A stretch of DNA of 64,000 nt from WHSW01 sp963821345 (lineage in GTDB: Bacteria > Actinomycetota > Thermoleophilia > Solirubrobacterales > 70-9): assembly GCA_963821345.1 (NCBI GenBank), contig CAWGDM010000002.1, positions 310,001 through 374,000 on the forward strand. The letters are read 5' to 3'. Under the pieces are notes generated by a model. It was not told the origin of the DNA, made no database searches, and saw only the letters and a program-made list of their open reading frames with translations. Position numbers and translations under genes: made by a program. Positions within the stretch are counted from its first letter, which is position 1; each line of letters opens with the position of its first letter. Shown here one piece after another: positions 1-8,249 of this stretch.

Positions 1-784
1 CCTCGAGCGCGCGCAGGAAGTCGATGATCCCCTCGGTCAGGGTCTCGCCGGCGCCGGCCAGCTCGTAGTCGTCGGCGCTGATGTAGGTGGCCGCGAAGCG
101 CCCCTCGTCGAAGCGCTCGATCTTCTCCAGCGCCCGGCCGGTCAGCCGCCACTTCTCGATCGGGACCCGCTCGTACAGGCGCCGGTAGATGTCGTTGACG
201 TCCACCCCGGCCTCGATCAACTCGGCCGCCATCCGATGCGACGCCGGGCGCGTGTTCTCGTACATGAACTTGCCGGTGTCGGTGATCAGGCCGACGTAGA
301 GCGCCGAGGCGATCTCCGGCGTCAACTCGGCGCCGAGCCGCTTGGCGATCGCGAGCACGATTTCGGCCGTGCACGAGGCCCCCGTGTCAACCAGGTTGAC
401 GGTCCCGAAGCGGGTGTTGTCGTGATGGTGGTCGATGTTCAGCCGCCGGGCGCCGTCGCGCTGGAGGAACTCGACCGGCATCCGGTCGATGTTGCCGCAG
501 TCGAGGAAGACCAGGGTGCGGTCGACGACGTCGGCCGGCGGCTCGTGGAAGACCTCCTCGAGCGGCAGGAAGCGGTACTCGACCGCGAGCGGGAACTCCT
601 TCGCCCCCAGGAACATCACCGAGTCCTTGCCGAGCTGGCCGAGGATGTGGTGCATCGCCAGCAGCGAGCCGAGCGCGTCGCCATCGGGGCCCTCGTGCGT
701 GGTCAGCAGGAAGCGATCCGTCGCTCGCAGCTCGTCGACCACCTGGTCGAGGTCCGACGCCAGGGCCGCGGCGGGCTCACTCAT
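1..784 (-). CDS. nrnA: DHH-family phosphoesterase, bifunctional oligoribonuclease/PAP phosphatase (3' end beyond window)
   Basis: The reading frame is open from the ATG at 784 down to base 1 (about 261 codons seen), so the C-terminus lies outside the window. The protein starts MSEPAAALASDLDQV and shows the DHH-superfamily metal motifs: THEGPDGDALGS near residue 30, FLDCGNIDRM near 90, and NIDHHHDN (the DHH motif) near 115. At the window edge TLTEGIIDFLRALE resembles the start of the DHHA1 substrate-binding domain. Family members degrade nanoRNA and dephosphorylate pAp using Mn2+. The start overlaps the rbfA stop by 8 bases, as expected for the last genes of a rimP-nusA-infB-rbfA operon. The family call is firm; the exact substrate is inferred. 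Confidence 0.88.
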   Translation of the reverse strand, partial: MSEPAAALASDLDQVVDELRATDRFLLTTHEGPDGDALGSLLAMHHILGQLGKDSVMFLGAKEFPLAVEYRFLPLEEVFHEPPADVVDRTLVFLDCGNIDRMPVEFLQRDGARRLNIDHHHDNTRFGTVNLVDTGASCTAEIVLAIAKRLGAELTPEIASALYVGLITDTGKFMYENTRPASHRMAAELIEAGVDVNDIYRRLYERVPIEKWRLTGRALEKIERFDEGRFAATYISADDYELAGAGETLTEGIIDFLRALE

Positions 785-1127
785 GCTCGTCGCCCTCCTC
801 GAGCAGCCGGCTGAGGCGGACGCCGCGCTCGAGGCTCTCGTCGTAGCTGAACTTCAGCGTCGGGGTGTGCTTGATCCGGACCTCGCGGGCGATCGCGGCC
901 TGCAGCTTGCCGTGCGAGGAGGCGAGCGCGGCGAGCGTGTCCTCGCGCTCGGACTCGTCGCCGAGCACGCTCACGTACACGCGCGCCGAGCGCAGGTCCG
1001 GGCTTGTCTTCACCGCTGTCACCGTCACGAATCCGATCCTCGGGTCCTCGAGCTCGGCGGCGATCGCCGAGCCGATCACCTTGCGCATGACCTCGTCGAT
1101 ACGGCGCATGCGGTCGCCACCGGCCAT
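777..1127 (-). CDS. rbfA: 30S ribosome-binding factor A
   Basis: A 116-residue protein, typical RbfA length, with the KH-like fold pattern MRRIDEVMRKVIGSAI, then DPRIGFVTVTAVKTSPDLRSA and VYVSVLGDE. RbfA binds the 30S subunit during late 16S rRNA maturation near the 5' helix. It lies 33 bases after the DUF503 gene and overlaps nrnA by 8 bases, so translation is probably coupled. An internal ATG at 1109 is an alternative start, but the ATG at 1127 is kept because it retains the usual short N-terminal arm. Confidence 0.93.
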   Translation of the reverse strand: MAGGDRMRRIDEVMRKVIGSAIAAELEDPRIGFVTVTAVKTSPDLRSARVYVSVLGDESEREDTLAALASSHGKLQAAIAREVRIKHTPTLKFSYDESLERGVRLSRLLEEGDEHE

Positions 1128-1160
1128 ACGCGGCCAACATAACAGGGGTGCCTCAAGCGG

Positions 1161-1463
1161 CTACGCACGAACGTCGTCGAGGGTCAGCAGGTCGCGCTCG
1201 AAGCTGCAGCCGTCGGGGCAGCGAGCCTCGACGAAGCGCTCCAGCTCGGCGGAGCGCTCGCGGACCTCGGCGCCGCCGACCAGCGCGCAGAGCAGCACCG
1301 CCCGCCGGCGGTCGTCGTGGGCCTCGATCTCGGCCACCGCGGCGACGAACCGCTGGCGCAACTGCGCCTTCAGCGAGCTGACCACCTTGCGCTTCTCCTT
1401 CAGGTTCTGGGCGTGGCGGAGGTCCAGCCGGACCTCGGTCAGCGAGATGTAGGTCGTGCCCAC
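1161..1463 (-). CDS. DUF503 / YlxP-like protein
   Basis: A 100-residue protein from a GTG start directly abutting the infB stop codon. The pattern EVRLDLRHAQNLKEKRKVVSSLKAQLRQRF followed by VAEIEAHDD matches the small DUF503/YlxP family found in the nusA-infB operon of Gram-positive bacteria. Its molecular role is not established; a ribosome or RNA connection is inferred from the conserved location. A usual neighbour, ylxR (DUF448), is missing between nusA and infB here. Confidence 0.85.
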   Translation of the reverse strand: MGTTYISLTEVRLDLRHAQNLKEKRKVVSSLKAQLRQRFVAAVAEIEAHDDRRRAVLLCALVGGAEVRERSAELERFVEARCPDGCSFERDLLTLDDVRA

Positions 1464-3713
1464 CTACTCGAGGGTCTTCTCGACCTGCTTGGTCTCGAAC
1501 GCCTCGATCACGTCGCCGACCTTGACGTCCTGGAAGCCCTCGAGGACGACGCCGCACTCGAGCCCCGCCTCGACCTCCTTGACGTCGTCCTTGAACCGCC
1601 GCAGGGAGCCGATGCGCCCCGCCCACGCGACGGTGCCGTCGCGGACCAGGCGGACCTCGGCGCCGCGGATCAACTTGCCGTCGGTGACCGAGCAGCCGGC
1701 GATCGTGCCGATCCTCGAGGCCTTGAACAGCTCCAGCACCTCGGCCTGGCCGAGCGCCTCCTCGACCTCCTCGGGCTCGAGCATGCCCTCCATCGCGGCG
1801 CGCAGCTCCTCGGTCACCTTGTAGATCACCGAGTAGGTGCGGATCTCGACGCCCTCCTGGTCGGCGGCGCGGCGCGCGTCGGCGAGCGGCCGGACGTTGA
1901 AGCCGATGATCACCGCGTCGGACGCCGCGGCCAGCATCACGTCGGACTCGTTGATGCCGCCCGCGCCGGCGCGGATCACGTTGACCGCGATCTCGTCCTG
2001 AGGCAGCTTTGCGATCTCGTCCTGGAGCGCCTCGAGCGAGCCCGATACGTCGCCCTTGAGGACGATGTTGAGCTCGTTGATCTCGCCCTCCTTGGCCTTC
2101 GCGAAGACCTCGTCGAGCGTCAGGCGGCGCGACTGGCGGCGGGCGAGCTGCTCGGTCTTCAGCCGGTGGGCGCGTTCCTCGGCCATCTGGCGCGCCCGGC
2201 GGTCGTTCTCGACCACCTCGACCCGCTCGCCGGCCTCGCAGACGCCCTCGAAGCCGAGCACCTCGACCGGATCACCCGGCCGCGCCTCCTGGAGGCGGGT
2301 CCCGGTGTGGTCCTGCATCGCCTTCACCTTGCCCCACTGCGGGCCGGCGACCACGGAGTCGCCGATCCTCAGCGTCCCGCGCTGGACCAGCACCGTCGCG
2401 ACCGGGCCGCGGCCGGGGTCGAGATGCGACTCGATCACGGTGCCCGAAGCGGAAGCGTCGGGGTTCGCCTTCAGCTCCTCGACCTCGGCGACCAAAAGGA
2501 TGTTCTCGAGCAGCTCGTCGAGGTTCTCGCGGGTCTTCGCCGAGACGTTGACGAAGATCGTCTCCCCGCCCCAGTCCTCGGGGCTGAGGTCATGCGTGGC
2601 GAGCTCGCCCTTGACCTTGTCGGGGTTGGCCCCCTCGAGGTCGATCTTGTTGATCGCGACCAGGATCGGGACGTCCGCGGCGCGCGCGTGATCGATCGCC
2701 TCGACCGTCTGCGGCATCACCCCGTCGTCCGCGGCGACCACGACCACGACGATGTCGGTGACGTCGGCGCCGCGGGCGCGCATCGCGGTGAACGCGGCGT
2801 GGCCCGGGGTGTCGATGAAGCTGATCGTCTTGCCGTCCTGCTTCACCTGGTAGGCGCCGATGTGCTGGGTGATCCCGCCGGCCTCGCCGGCGACCACCTC
2901 GGTCTCGCGGATCGCGTCCAGCAGCGAGGTCTTGCCGTGGTCGACATGGCCCATGATCGTGACCACCGGCGGGCGGTCGACGAGGTCCTCCGCCGTGTCG
3001 TCGTAGGTCGGCGCCTCGACCTGCTCCTCGGCCGCGGTGACGATCTCGACGTCGCGGTCGAGGGCGCCGGCGAGCACCTCGATCGTCTCGTCGGAGAGCG
3101 TCTGCGTCAGGGTCGCCATCTCGCCGAGCTGCATCAGCTGCTTGATCACGTCGGCGCCGCCGACCCCGAAGATCTCCGCCACCTCGCGCACGGTCGCGCC
3201 CGAGGGGATCTTCAGCGCCGGCTGCACCTCCTCGACCATCGGCCCGGCGACGGGCTCCTCGAGCAACGGGCGGCGGCGGCGGCCTCCGCGGCGGCGCGGC
3301 GGGCGGCGCGGCGGGGCGTTCTGGGGCTGGTCGCGGCGCGAGGCCTGTGAGTCGATCACCACGCGGCGGCGCTTGCGCCCGCCCCCTGCTGCTGCGTCAC
3401 CGCTCGGCTGCACCGGACGGACCGGCTTCGGCTTCTCGGCGGCGGGCTTGTCGGCCGACGGCGCGGCGGGCACCGGCTTCGCCTGATCGGCGGCCTTCTT
3501 CGGCGCCGCCTTCTTGGCTGCCGGCTTCGCCTTCGGCGGAGCCTCGGCGGCCGCGCCGCCGTTGGCGGCCTCGAGCGCCTTCGACGCATCGGCCTCCTCG
3601 ACGCTCGAGGCGGCGGCCTTGGCCTCGATCCCGGCGGCGTTCAGCGCCGCGAGGACCTCCTTGCTGGTCAGGCCCCGCGCCTTGGCGATCTCATGGACGC
3701 GCTTGCGGGCCAA
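1464..3713 (-). CDS. infB: Translation initiation factor IF-2
   Basis: A 749-residue GTPase that delivers initiator tRNA to the 30S subunit. Domains in order: an IF2_N helical domain (residues 2-50, RKRVHEIAKARGLTSKEVL), an Ala/Pro/Lys-rich linker with an Arg-rich block (about 120-150), a second IF2_N-like segment (about 165-215), the G domain with GHVDHGKTSLLD (G1), DTPGHAAF (G3) and NKID (G4), then the beta-barrel and C-terminal domains. The start is TTG, adjacent to the nusA TAG; it is preferred because the IF2_N domain begins immediately after it. The gene is shorter in the linker than many actinobacterial IF-2 proteins. Confidence 0.96.
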   Translation of the reverse strand: MARKRVHEIAKARGLTSKEVLAALNAAGIEAKAAASSVEEADASKALEAANGGAAAEAPPKAKPAAKKAAPKKAADQAKPVPAAPSADKPAAEKPKPVRPVQPSGDAAAGGGRKRRRVVIDSQASRRDQPQNAPPRRPPRRRGGRRRRPLLEEPVAGPMVEEVQPALKIPSGATVREVAEIFGVGGADVIKQLMQLGEMATLTQTLSDETIEVLAGALDRDVEIVTAAEEQVEAPTYDDTAEDLVDRPPVVTIMGHVDHGKTSLLDAIRETEVVAGEAGGITQHIGAYQVKQDGKTISFIDTPGHAAFTAMRARGADVTDIVVVVVAADDGVMPQTVEAIDHARAADVPILVAINKIDLEGANPDKVKGELATHDLSPEDWGGETIFVNVSAKTRENLDELLENILLVAEVEELKANPDASASGTVIESHLDPGRGPVATVLVQRGTLRIGDSVVAGPQWGKVKAMQDHTGTRLQEARPGDPVEVLGFEGVCEAGERVEVVENDRRARQMAEERAHRLKTEQLARRQSRRLTLDEVFAKAKEGEINELNIVLKGDVSGSLEALQDEIAKLPQDEIAVNVIRAGAGGINESDVMLAAASDAVIIGFNVRPLADARRAADQEGVEIRTYSVIYKVTEELRAAMEGMLEPEEVEEALGQAEVLELFKASRIGTIAGCSVTDGKLIRGAEVRLVRDGTVAWAGRIGSLRRFKDDVKEVEAGLECGVVLEGFQDVKVGDVIEAFETKQVEKTLE

Positions 3714-5285
3714 CTATCCCTGCGCCTCCGCAGCTTCCTCGGCGTCGTCGCTCGCCTCGACCTCGGCCTTGAGCTCGTCGGCGGTCTCCTCGGCCACCTC
3801 GACCGCTTCCGCGATCTGCTCGGTCTCGTCGGCGACCGGTTCGGCGGCCTCCTCGGCCACGGCCTCCTTCTCGACTTCCTCGAGTTCCTCGACGACCTCC
3901 TCGACCTTCTCAGCCTCCGCCTCGGAGAACTCGGCCGTGGCGCGCTCGACCAGAGCCGCAACATCCGCCTCGGCCGCATCCGAGTCGGCGAGCACGGTGA
4001 CCTCGTCATCGGAGAGCGGTGTCAGCACCGCGACCTGGTTGGTCTCGAACCGGGCCAGCGCCTGGTGGCGCGGCAGGCCGCAGAAGCGAGAGCCGTCGAG
4101 CGCAGCGTTCGGGCAGCGGCGGCCGGCGCTGAGCACCGCCGCGCAGCGGCCGTCGGCCTGCTCGTCGCCCTCGTCGTAATCCATCTCGTCGGCCTCGACG
4201 AACTCGGTCTGCGACTTGATGTCGACCTTCCACCCGGTCAGCTTCGCGGCCAGGCGAGCGTTCTGGCCCTCGCGCCCGATCGCCAGCGAGAGCTGATCGT
4301 CGGGGACGATCACCGTCGCCTCCTTGGTGTCGTCGTCGACCAGGACCTCGCGGACCCGGGCCGGCGACAGCGCCTTGGCGACGAACCGGGCGGGCTCCTC
4401 GTTGTAGGGGATGATGTCGATCTTCTCGCCACGCAACTCCGAGACCACCATCCGCACTCGCGAGCCTCGCGGCCCGACGCACGCGCCGACCGGATCGACC
4501 CCGTCGGCGTGTGAGATCACCGCGATCTTCGAGCGATAGCCGGGCTCGCGGGCAACGCCGACGATCTCGACCAGGCCGTCGGCGATCTCCGGCACCTCGA
4601 GCTCGAACAGCTCCTTGATCAGCTCCGGGCTGCGGCGGCTGACGACGATGCTCGGGCCCTTGCCCTCGGCCGAGACGTCGGTGATCACGGCCTTGACCCG
4701 CATCCCGTGGTCGTAGCGCTCGTTCCAGACCTGCTCGGAGCGCGGCAGCAGCGCCTCGACCCGCTCGCGCAGCTGGACCAGCGTGTAGCGGTTGTCGGAC
4801 TGCTGGATGATCCCGGTGATCAGCTCGCCGACCCGGTCCTGGTACTCGTCGTACATCATCTGGCGCTCGGCCTCGCGGATCCGCTGCAGCATCACCTGCT
4901 TGGCGGTCTGGGCGGCGATCCGCCCGAAGTCGTCGGGGGTGACGTCGCGGGACTTGATCTGGTCCTCGTAGGGCGCCAGGATCTCGGGGTCGAGCTCGGG
5001 CTCCTCGGGCTCACGCAGCTCGCCGGTCTCGGGATCGACCGTCGGCTCCTGCTCCTCGGCGACCTCGGCGAGCAGCTTCTCCTCCAGCTCCGGCGGCAGG
5101 ATCAGCTCGAACACCCGGTAGTCACCGGTGGCGTTGTCGAACTCGACCCGGGCGTAACGCGCCGCGCCGGGGCTCTTGCGGTAGGCGGAGAGCAGCGCGT
5201 CCTCGAGCGCCGCCTTGAGCACGTCCGCGTCGATTCCCTTCTCCTGGGCGAGCCCGTGAATCGCCTCCAGAATTTCGCGACTCAC
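3714..5285 (-). CDS. nusA: Transcription termination/antitermination factor NusA with Cys/His C-terminal extension
   Basis: A 523-residue protein starting at GTG, overlapping the rimP stop by 4 bases (GTGA). An N-terminal RNA polymerase-binding domain (1-130) is followed by an S1 domain and two KH domains (GVDPVGACVGPRGSRVRMV and VPDDQLSLAIGREGQNARLA). After the KH region (about residue 370) comes an extension not seen in most NusA proteins: C381, C391, C402 and H407 spaced as Cx9Cx10Cx4H, then about 110 residues very rich in Glu and Ala. The Cys/His cluster looks like a small zinc-binding motif; that is inference. NusA modulates pausing and termination. Confidence 0.95.
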   Translation of the reverse strand: MSREILEAIHGLAQEKGIDADVLKAALEDALLSAYRKSPGAARYARVEFDNATGDYRVFELILPPELEEKLLAEVAEEQEPTVDPETGELREPEEPELDPEILAPYEDQIKSRDVTPDDFGRIAAQTAKQVMLQRIREAERQMMYDEYQDRVGELITGIIQQSDNRYTLVQLRERVEALLPRSEQVWNERYDHGMRVKAVITDVSAEGKGPSIVVSRRSPELIKELFELEVPEIADGLVEIVGVAREPGYRSKIAVISHADGVDPVGACVGPRGSRVRMVVSELRGEKIDIIPYNEEPARFVAKALSPARVREVLVDDDTKEATVIVPDDQLSLAIGREGQNARLAAKLTGWKVDIKSQTEFVEADEMDYDEGDEQADGRCAAVLSAGRRCPNAALDGSRFCGLPRHQALARFETNQVAVLTPLSDDEVTVLADSDAAEADVAALVERATAEFSEAEAEKVEEVVEELEEVEKEAVAEEAAEPVADETEQIAEAVEVAEETADELKAEVEASDDAEEAAEAQG

Positions 5286-5722
5286 GCATTACCTCCAAGC
5301 TCAGGGATCAGGTTCGAGCGGCGGATTCCCGCCAGCGGGATGCGCACGTCGGCGCCGTCCGCGTCGAGCAGGACGCCGTCGTCGTCAGCTTCGGCCAGGG
5401 TGCCGGTGAAGTTGCGTCGCCCGCCGATCTCCTCGGCCGTCTTCACCTTGACGCGGCGACCGACGAAGCGGCGGAAGTGCTCGGGCTTGGTCAAGGGGCG
5501 GTCGGCCCCGGGCGACGAGACCTCCAGTCCGTAGGACTCGAGCAGGTCCCGAAGCTCGCCCGTGACCCGCTCGCAGAGCGCCAGGTCGACCCCGTCGGGG
5601 TGGTCGATGTACAGCCGCAGCGTCTCGGCGGCCGGGCGCTCGAGCGCGATCAGCTCGAGCCGCGGATCCGTCTCCGCCAGCCGGGTCTCGATCGTGCTCT
5701 GAAGCTCTTGCAGGTCGCTCAC
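5282..5722 (-). CDS. rimP: Ribosome maturation factor RimP
   Basis: A 146-residue protein with the RimP pattern: an N-terminal alpha/beta domain containing LRLYIDHPDGVDLALCERVTGELRDLL and LEVSSPGADRPL, then an SH3-like C-terminal domain (VGRRVKVKTAEEIGGRRNFTG). It acts in 30S assembly. The start is set at GTG 5722, which has a purine-rich GAGGAG/GAAGAGA stretch upstream. A longer frame to 5797 is rejected because it would run through a terminator-like hairpin and its U-tract. First gene of the nusA operon. Confidence 0.9.
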   Translation of the reverse strand: MSDLQELQSTIETRLAETDPRLELIALERPAAETLRLYIDHPDGVDLALCERVTGELRDLLESYGLEVSSPGADRPLTKPEHFRRFVGRRVKVKTAEEIGGRRNFTGTLAEADDDGVLLDADGADVRIPLAGIRRSNLIPELGGNA

Positions 5723-5772
5723 TCTCTTCGCTTTCTCCTCGTTCGTTGCCCCCTCTCGAGGCCGAAACTGCG

Positions 5773-5798
5773 AAAAAAAAGGCGGGCCCGGGCCCACC
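5773..5798 (-). terminator. Intrinsic terminator or attenuator ahead of rimP
   Basis: On the minus strand a 7-bp GC stem (GGUGGGC/GCCCGCC) with loop CCGG spans 5798-5781 and is followed at once by eight T residues (5780-5773). It lies downstream of dtd and 50 bases upstream of the rimP start. It can end dtd transcription. Because a TATACT box lies upstream of it (5839-5834), it could also attenuate the rimP-nusA operon. Confidence 0.75.
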
Positions 5799-5833
5799 GC
5801 TCACAGGGTTCGGGTACGTGAGGAGGTGCGATC

Positions 5834-5839
5834 AGTATA
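5834..5839 (-). promoter_or_regulatory. Candidate -10 box for the rimP-nusA operon
   Basis: TATACT on the minus strand, near-consensus for housekeeping sigma factors, with no good -35 hexamer at 16-18 bases upstream (CTGCCG or CCTGCC). A transcript starting about 5827 would contain the terminator hairpin at 5773-5798 in its leader. Confidence 0.4.
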
Positions 5840-5867
5840 GCCCCGCGTCTGCCTGCGGCAGGCTCGG

Positions 5868-6296
5868 TCAGGCGCCCGCGGGAGCCTCGAGCAGCAGGGT
5901 GACCGGGCCGTCGTTGACCAGCTCGACCTCCATCCGGGCGCCGAAGGCGCCGCGCTTGGCCCCGAGGCGCTCGCAGAAGAGTTCGTACAGCGGCTCGGCA
6001 CGGCCGGGCCGCGCCGCGTCCGTGTAGCTGGGGCGGTTGCCGCGGCGGGCGTCGCCGTAGAGCGTGAACTGACTCACGCACAGCACCTCGCGCTCGCCGA
6101 GCGGCTCGTTCATCCGCCCCTCGGCGTCGTCGAACACCCGCAGTGCCGCGACCTTGGCGGCGAGCCGCTCCGCCCCGGCCTCGTCGTCGGCCGTGTGCAC
6201 CCCGAGCAGCACCAGCAGGCCGGGCCCGATCGTCGCCAACTCGGCGCCGTCGACGCGGACGGCCGCCCGGCTGACCCGCTGGACGAGGGCCCGCAA
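5868..6296 (-). CDS. dtd: D-aminoacyl-tRNA deacylase
   Basis: A 142-residue protein beginning MRALVQRVSRAAV at a TTG start 7 bases after the TPR gene. The two active-site signatures are present: SQFTLYGD (about residue 80) and NDGPVTLLLE near the C-terminus, which supplies the cross-subunit Gly-cisPro element. DTD removes D-amino acids mischarged on tRNA. The length matches the roughly 145 residues usual for the family, which argues against a longer upstream start at 6395. Confidence 0.93.
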   Translation of the reverse strand: MRALVQRVSRAAVRVDGAELATIGPGLLVLLGVHTADDEAGAERLAAKVAALRVFDDAEGRMNEPLGEREVLCVSQFTLYGDARRGNRPSYTDAARPGRAEPLYELFCERLGAKRGAFGARMEVELVNDGPVTLLLEAPAGA

Positions 6297-6303
6297 GGCG
6301 ACG

Positions 6304-6678
6304 CTAGGACGCCCGGCGCAGGCGGTCGCGATAGAGGCGGTAGTCGCGCCGGTCCGGGCGCAGGTTCGAGGCCAGCGCCAGGTGGTGGCGTGCACGCTCG
6401 CGCTCGCCGGTGATGCTGAGCGCGCGCCCGAGGCAGAAGTGCGCGTAGTCGTCGACCGGATGCGACTCGATCACCGCCTCGAACTCGGTCGCCGCCTCGG
6501 CGAACTGCCGGTTGCGGAAGTAAGCGCGCCCGAGCGCCTCGCGGACCGAGGTCTTGTCGGGATCCCGGCGGGCGACCTCGGCCAGCGGCACGGTCGCCTC
6601 ACCGAAGCTGCCGTCCTCGAGCAGCTCGATCCCCTGGCGGTAGAGCCTGTAGGTGTCGGCGGTGGTGCTCGCGTTCAT
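6304..6678 (-). CDS. Tetratricopeptide repeat protein
   Basis: A 124-residue protein made of about three TPR units: YRLYRQGIELLEDGSFGEATVPLAEV, VREALGRAYFRNRQFAEAATEFEAVI and YAHFCLGRALSITGERERARHHLALA. There is no signal peptide or membrane segment, so it is probably a cytoplasmic protein-interaction scaffold. It sits between coaBC and dtd in the same direction with 10- and 7-base gaps, so it is cotranscribed. Its partner is unknown. Confidence 0.85.
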   Translation of the reverse strand: MNASTTADTYRLYRQGIELLEDGSFGEATVPLAEVARRDPDKTSVREALGRAYFRNRQFAEAATEFEAVIESHPVDDYAHFCLGRALSITGERERARHHLALASNLRPDRRDYRLYRDRLRRAS

Positions 6679-6688
6679 TGCACCCAGT

Positions 6689-7943
6689 TTAGGAACCGGC
6701 CCGGGCCACGCCCGAGCGGATCGCCTCGACCCGATCGAGGATCGCCTCGGCGACCTCGGCTTTGTCGGCCCGGGGCACGTGGTGCTCTCCGTCGCGCTCG
6801 ACGATCGTCACCTCGTTGTCGGACGAGTCGAAGCCGATCTCGGGGCGCGAGACGTCGTTGAAGACGATCGCGTCGACGGCCTTGCGCTCCAGTTTCGCCC
6901 GCGCCCGGTCGATCGCCTCGGCGCCGGTCTCGGCGGCGAACCCGATCAGCGTCTGGCCCTCACGCCGGGCGGCGGCGACCCCGGCGAGGATGTCCTCGGT
7001 CGGCTCCAGGCGCAGCGTCGGCGGCCGCGTCGCCGGAGCGCGCGATCTTCGTCTCGGCCCGGTCGGCGGCGCGGAAGTCGGCCGGCGCCGCGGCCATCAG
7101 CAGCACGTGGGCATCCTCGAACCGCGCCCGCACCTCGGCGTCGAGCTCGGCGGTCGTCTCGACCCCGACCACTTCCACACCGGCCGGCGGTGCGACCGTC
7201 AGGTTCGCGCCGATCAGGGTCACGCGCGCCCCGCGGCCCGCCGCCGCGGCGGCCAGGGCGATCCCCATGCGGCCACTGGAGCGATTGCCGATGAAGCGCA
7301 CCGGGTCGATCGGCTCGCGGGTGCCGCCGGCGGTGACCAGGACCCGCAGCCCGTCCCAGGAGCCGCTCGGGGCGGGCAGCGCGGCCTCGACCTCGGCCAG
7401 CAGCCGCTCGGGCGCCGCCAGCCTGCCGACCCCGAACTCCCCGCGCGAGGCGAGCGCGCCGGTGTCGGGATCGATCAGCGTCACCCCGCGCTCGCGCAGG
7501 ATGGCGAGGTTGGCCTGGGTGGCGGCGTCCGCGTACATGCGGTCGTTCATCGCGGGCGCGACCAGTCGCGGTGCCGTGCAGGCGAGGAACGACGTGGTCA
7601 GCATCGAGTCGCAGATCCCGGCCGCCAGCTTCGCGATCGTGTTCGCCGACGCCGGCGCGACCACGAACGCATCCGCGTTTGCGACCACCTCCAGGTGGCC
7701 GATCGGATCGTGAGCGGGCGGCTCGTCGCCGGGGAAGGCCCCGCGCATCGGGTCGCGTTCGAACTCGTCGGTGAGCACCGGCGCGCCGACGATGCCCTCG
7801 AACGAGGCGGCGCCGACGAAGCGCTGCGCGGTCGGGGTCATGACCACGCGCACGCCGTGGCCGGCCTTGGTCGCCAGCCGGGCCAGTTCGAGCGCCTTGT
7901 AGGCGGCGATCCCGCCGCTGACACCGATCAGGATCCGAGCCAT
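6689..7943 (-). CDS. coaBC: Bifunctional phosphopantothenoylcysteine decarboxylase/synthase, frameshifted
   Basis: The CoaC half begins MARILIGVSGGIAAYKALELA and holds APAMN and the flavin-decarboxylase pattern; the CoaB half begins near residue 200 (VTAGGTREPIDPVRFIGNRSSG). At about 7016-7030 the frame shifts: the first frame ends in a meaningless Arg/Ala-rich tail stopping at 6960. Translation of the next frame gives TLRLEPTEDILAGVAAARR, GQTLIGFAAETGAEAIDRA, VDAIVFNDVSRPEIGFDS and NEVTIVERDG, stopping with TAA at 6691-6689. The total length is 3n+1, so one extra base or two missing bases would explain it. The enzyme makes 4'-phosphopantetheine for CoA; as the gene is normally essential, a sequencing or assembly error is likely. 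Confidence 0.88.
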
Positions 7944-7997
7944 GCCCGCAAGGCTACGCCGCTGGGGGCGCCGATTCGGGCGCCGGGTTGCGAGGCG

Positions 7998-8228
7998 CTA
8001 GCTGCGGTAGCGGTACTCGAGCTTGCCCTGCGCGAGCTCTTCGAGCGCGATCGTCAGGTAGTTGCCGGTCTGCGACTCGACCATCGGCGGTGTGAACTCC
8101 TCGTAGCTGCCCTCGCCCAGGGCCCGGTAGTAGCTGTTGAGCTGTCGGGCGCGCTTCGCCGCAACCAGCACGGCGGCGTAGTGGCTGTCGGTGCGCGCAA
8201 GGAGTTCGTCGACGCGGGGCTTAATCAT
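7998..8228 (-). CDS. rpoZ: RNA polymerase omega subunit
   Basis: A 76-residue protein, MIKPRVDELLARTDSHYAAVLVAAKRARQLN, which is the RpoZ pattern (KPxxELL...S.Y..V..AAKRARQ). Omega chaperones and stabilises beta-prime in RNA polymerase. The gmk-rpoZ-coaBC order is widely conserved in actinobacteria and supports the call. It lies 21 bases after gmk. Confidence 0.95.
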   Translation of the reverse strand: MIKPRVDELLARTDSHYAAVLVAAKRARQLNSYYRALGEGSYEEFTPPMVESQTGNYLTIALEELAQGKLEYRYRS

Positions 8229-8249
8229 CAGGCGCAGCAGTGTAGCCGC

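Noticed and set aside
1317..3350. Long plus-strand open frame over infB
   Set aside because: Low-complexity Leu/Asp/Arg/Gly sequence antisense to clearly conserved infB; typical of GC-rich codon shadows, as are similar frames opposite carB, rel, recJ, secDF and pdxS.
3668..5285. Separate ylxR gene
   Set aside because: The Cys/His region lies in frame inside nusA and does not match YlxR; nusA directly abuts infB.
5723..5797. Extending rimP upstream to 5797
   Set aside because: The added residues would be coded by a GC hairpin and a run of eight T residues with terminator form, and they match nothing in RimP.
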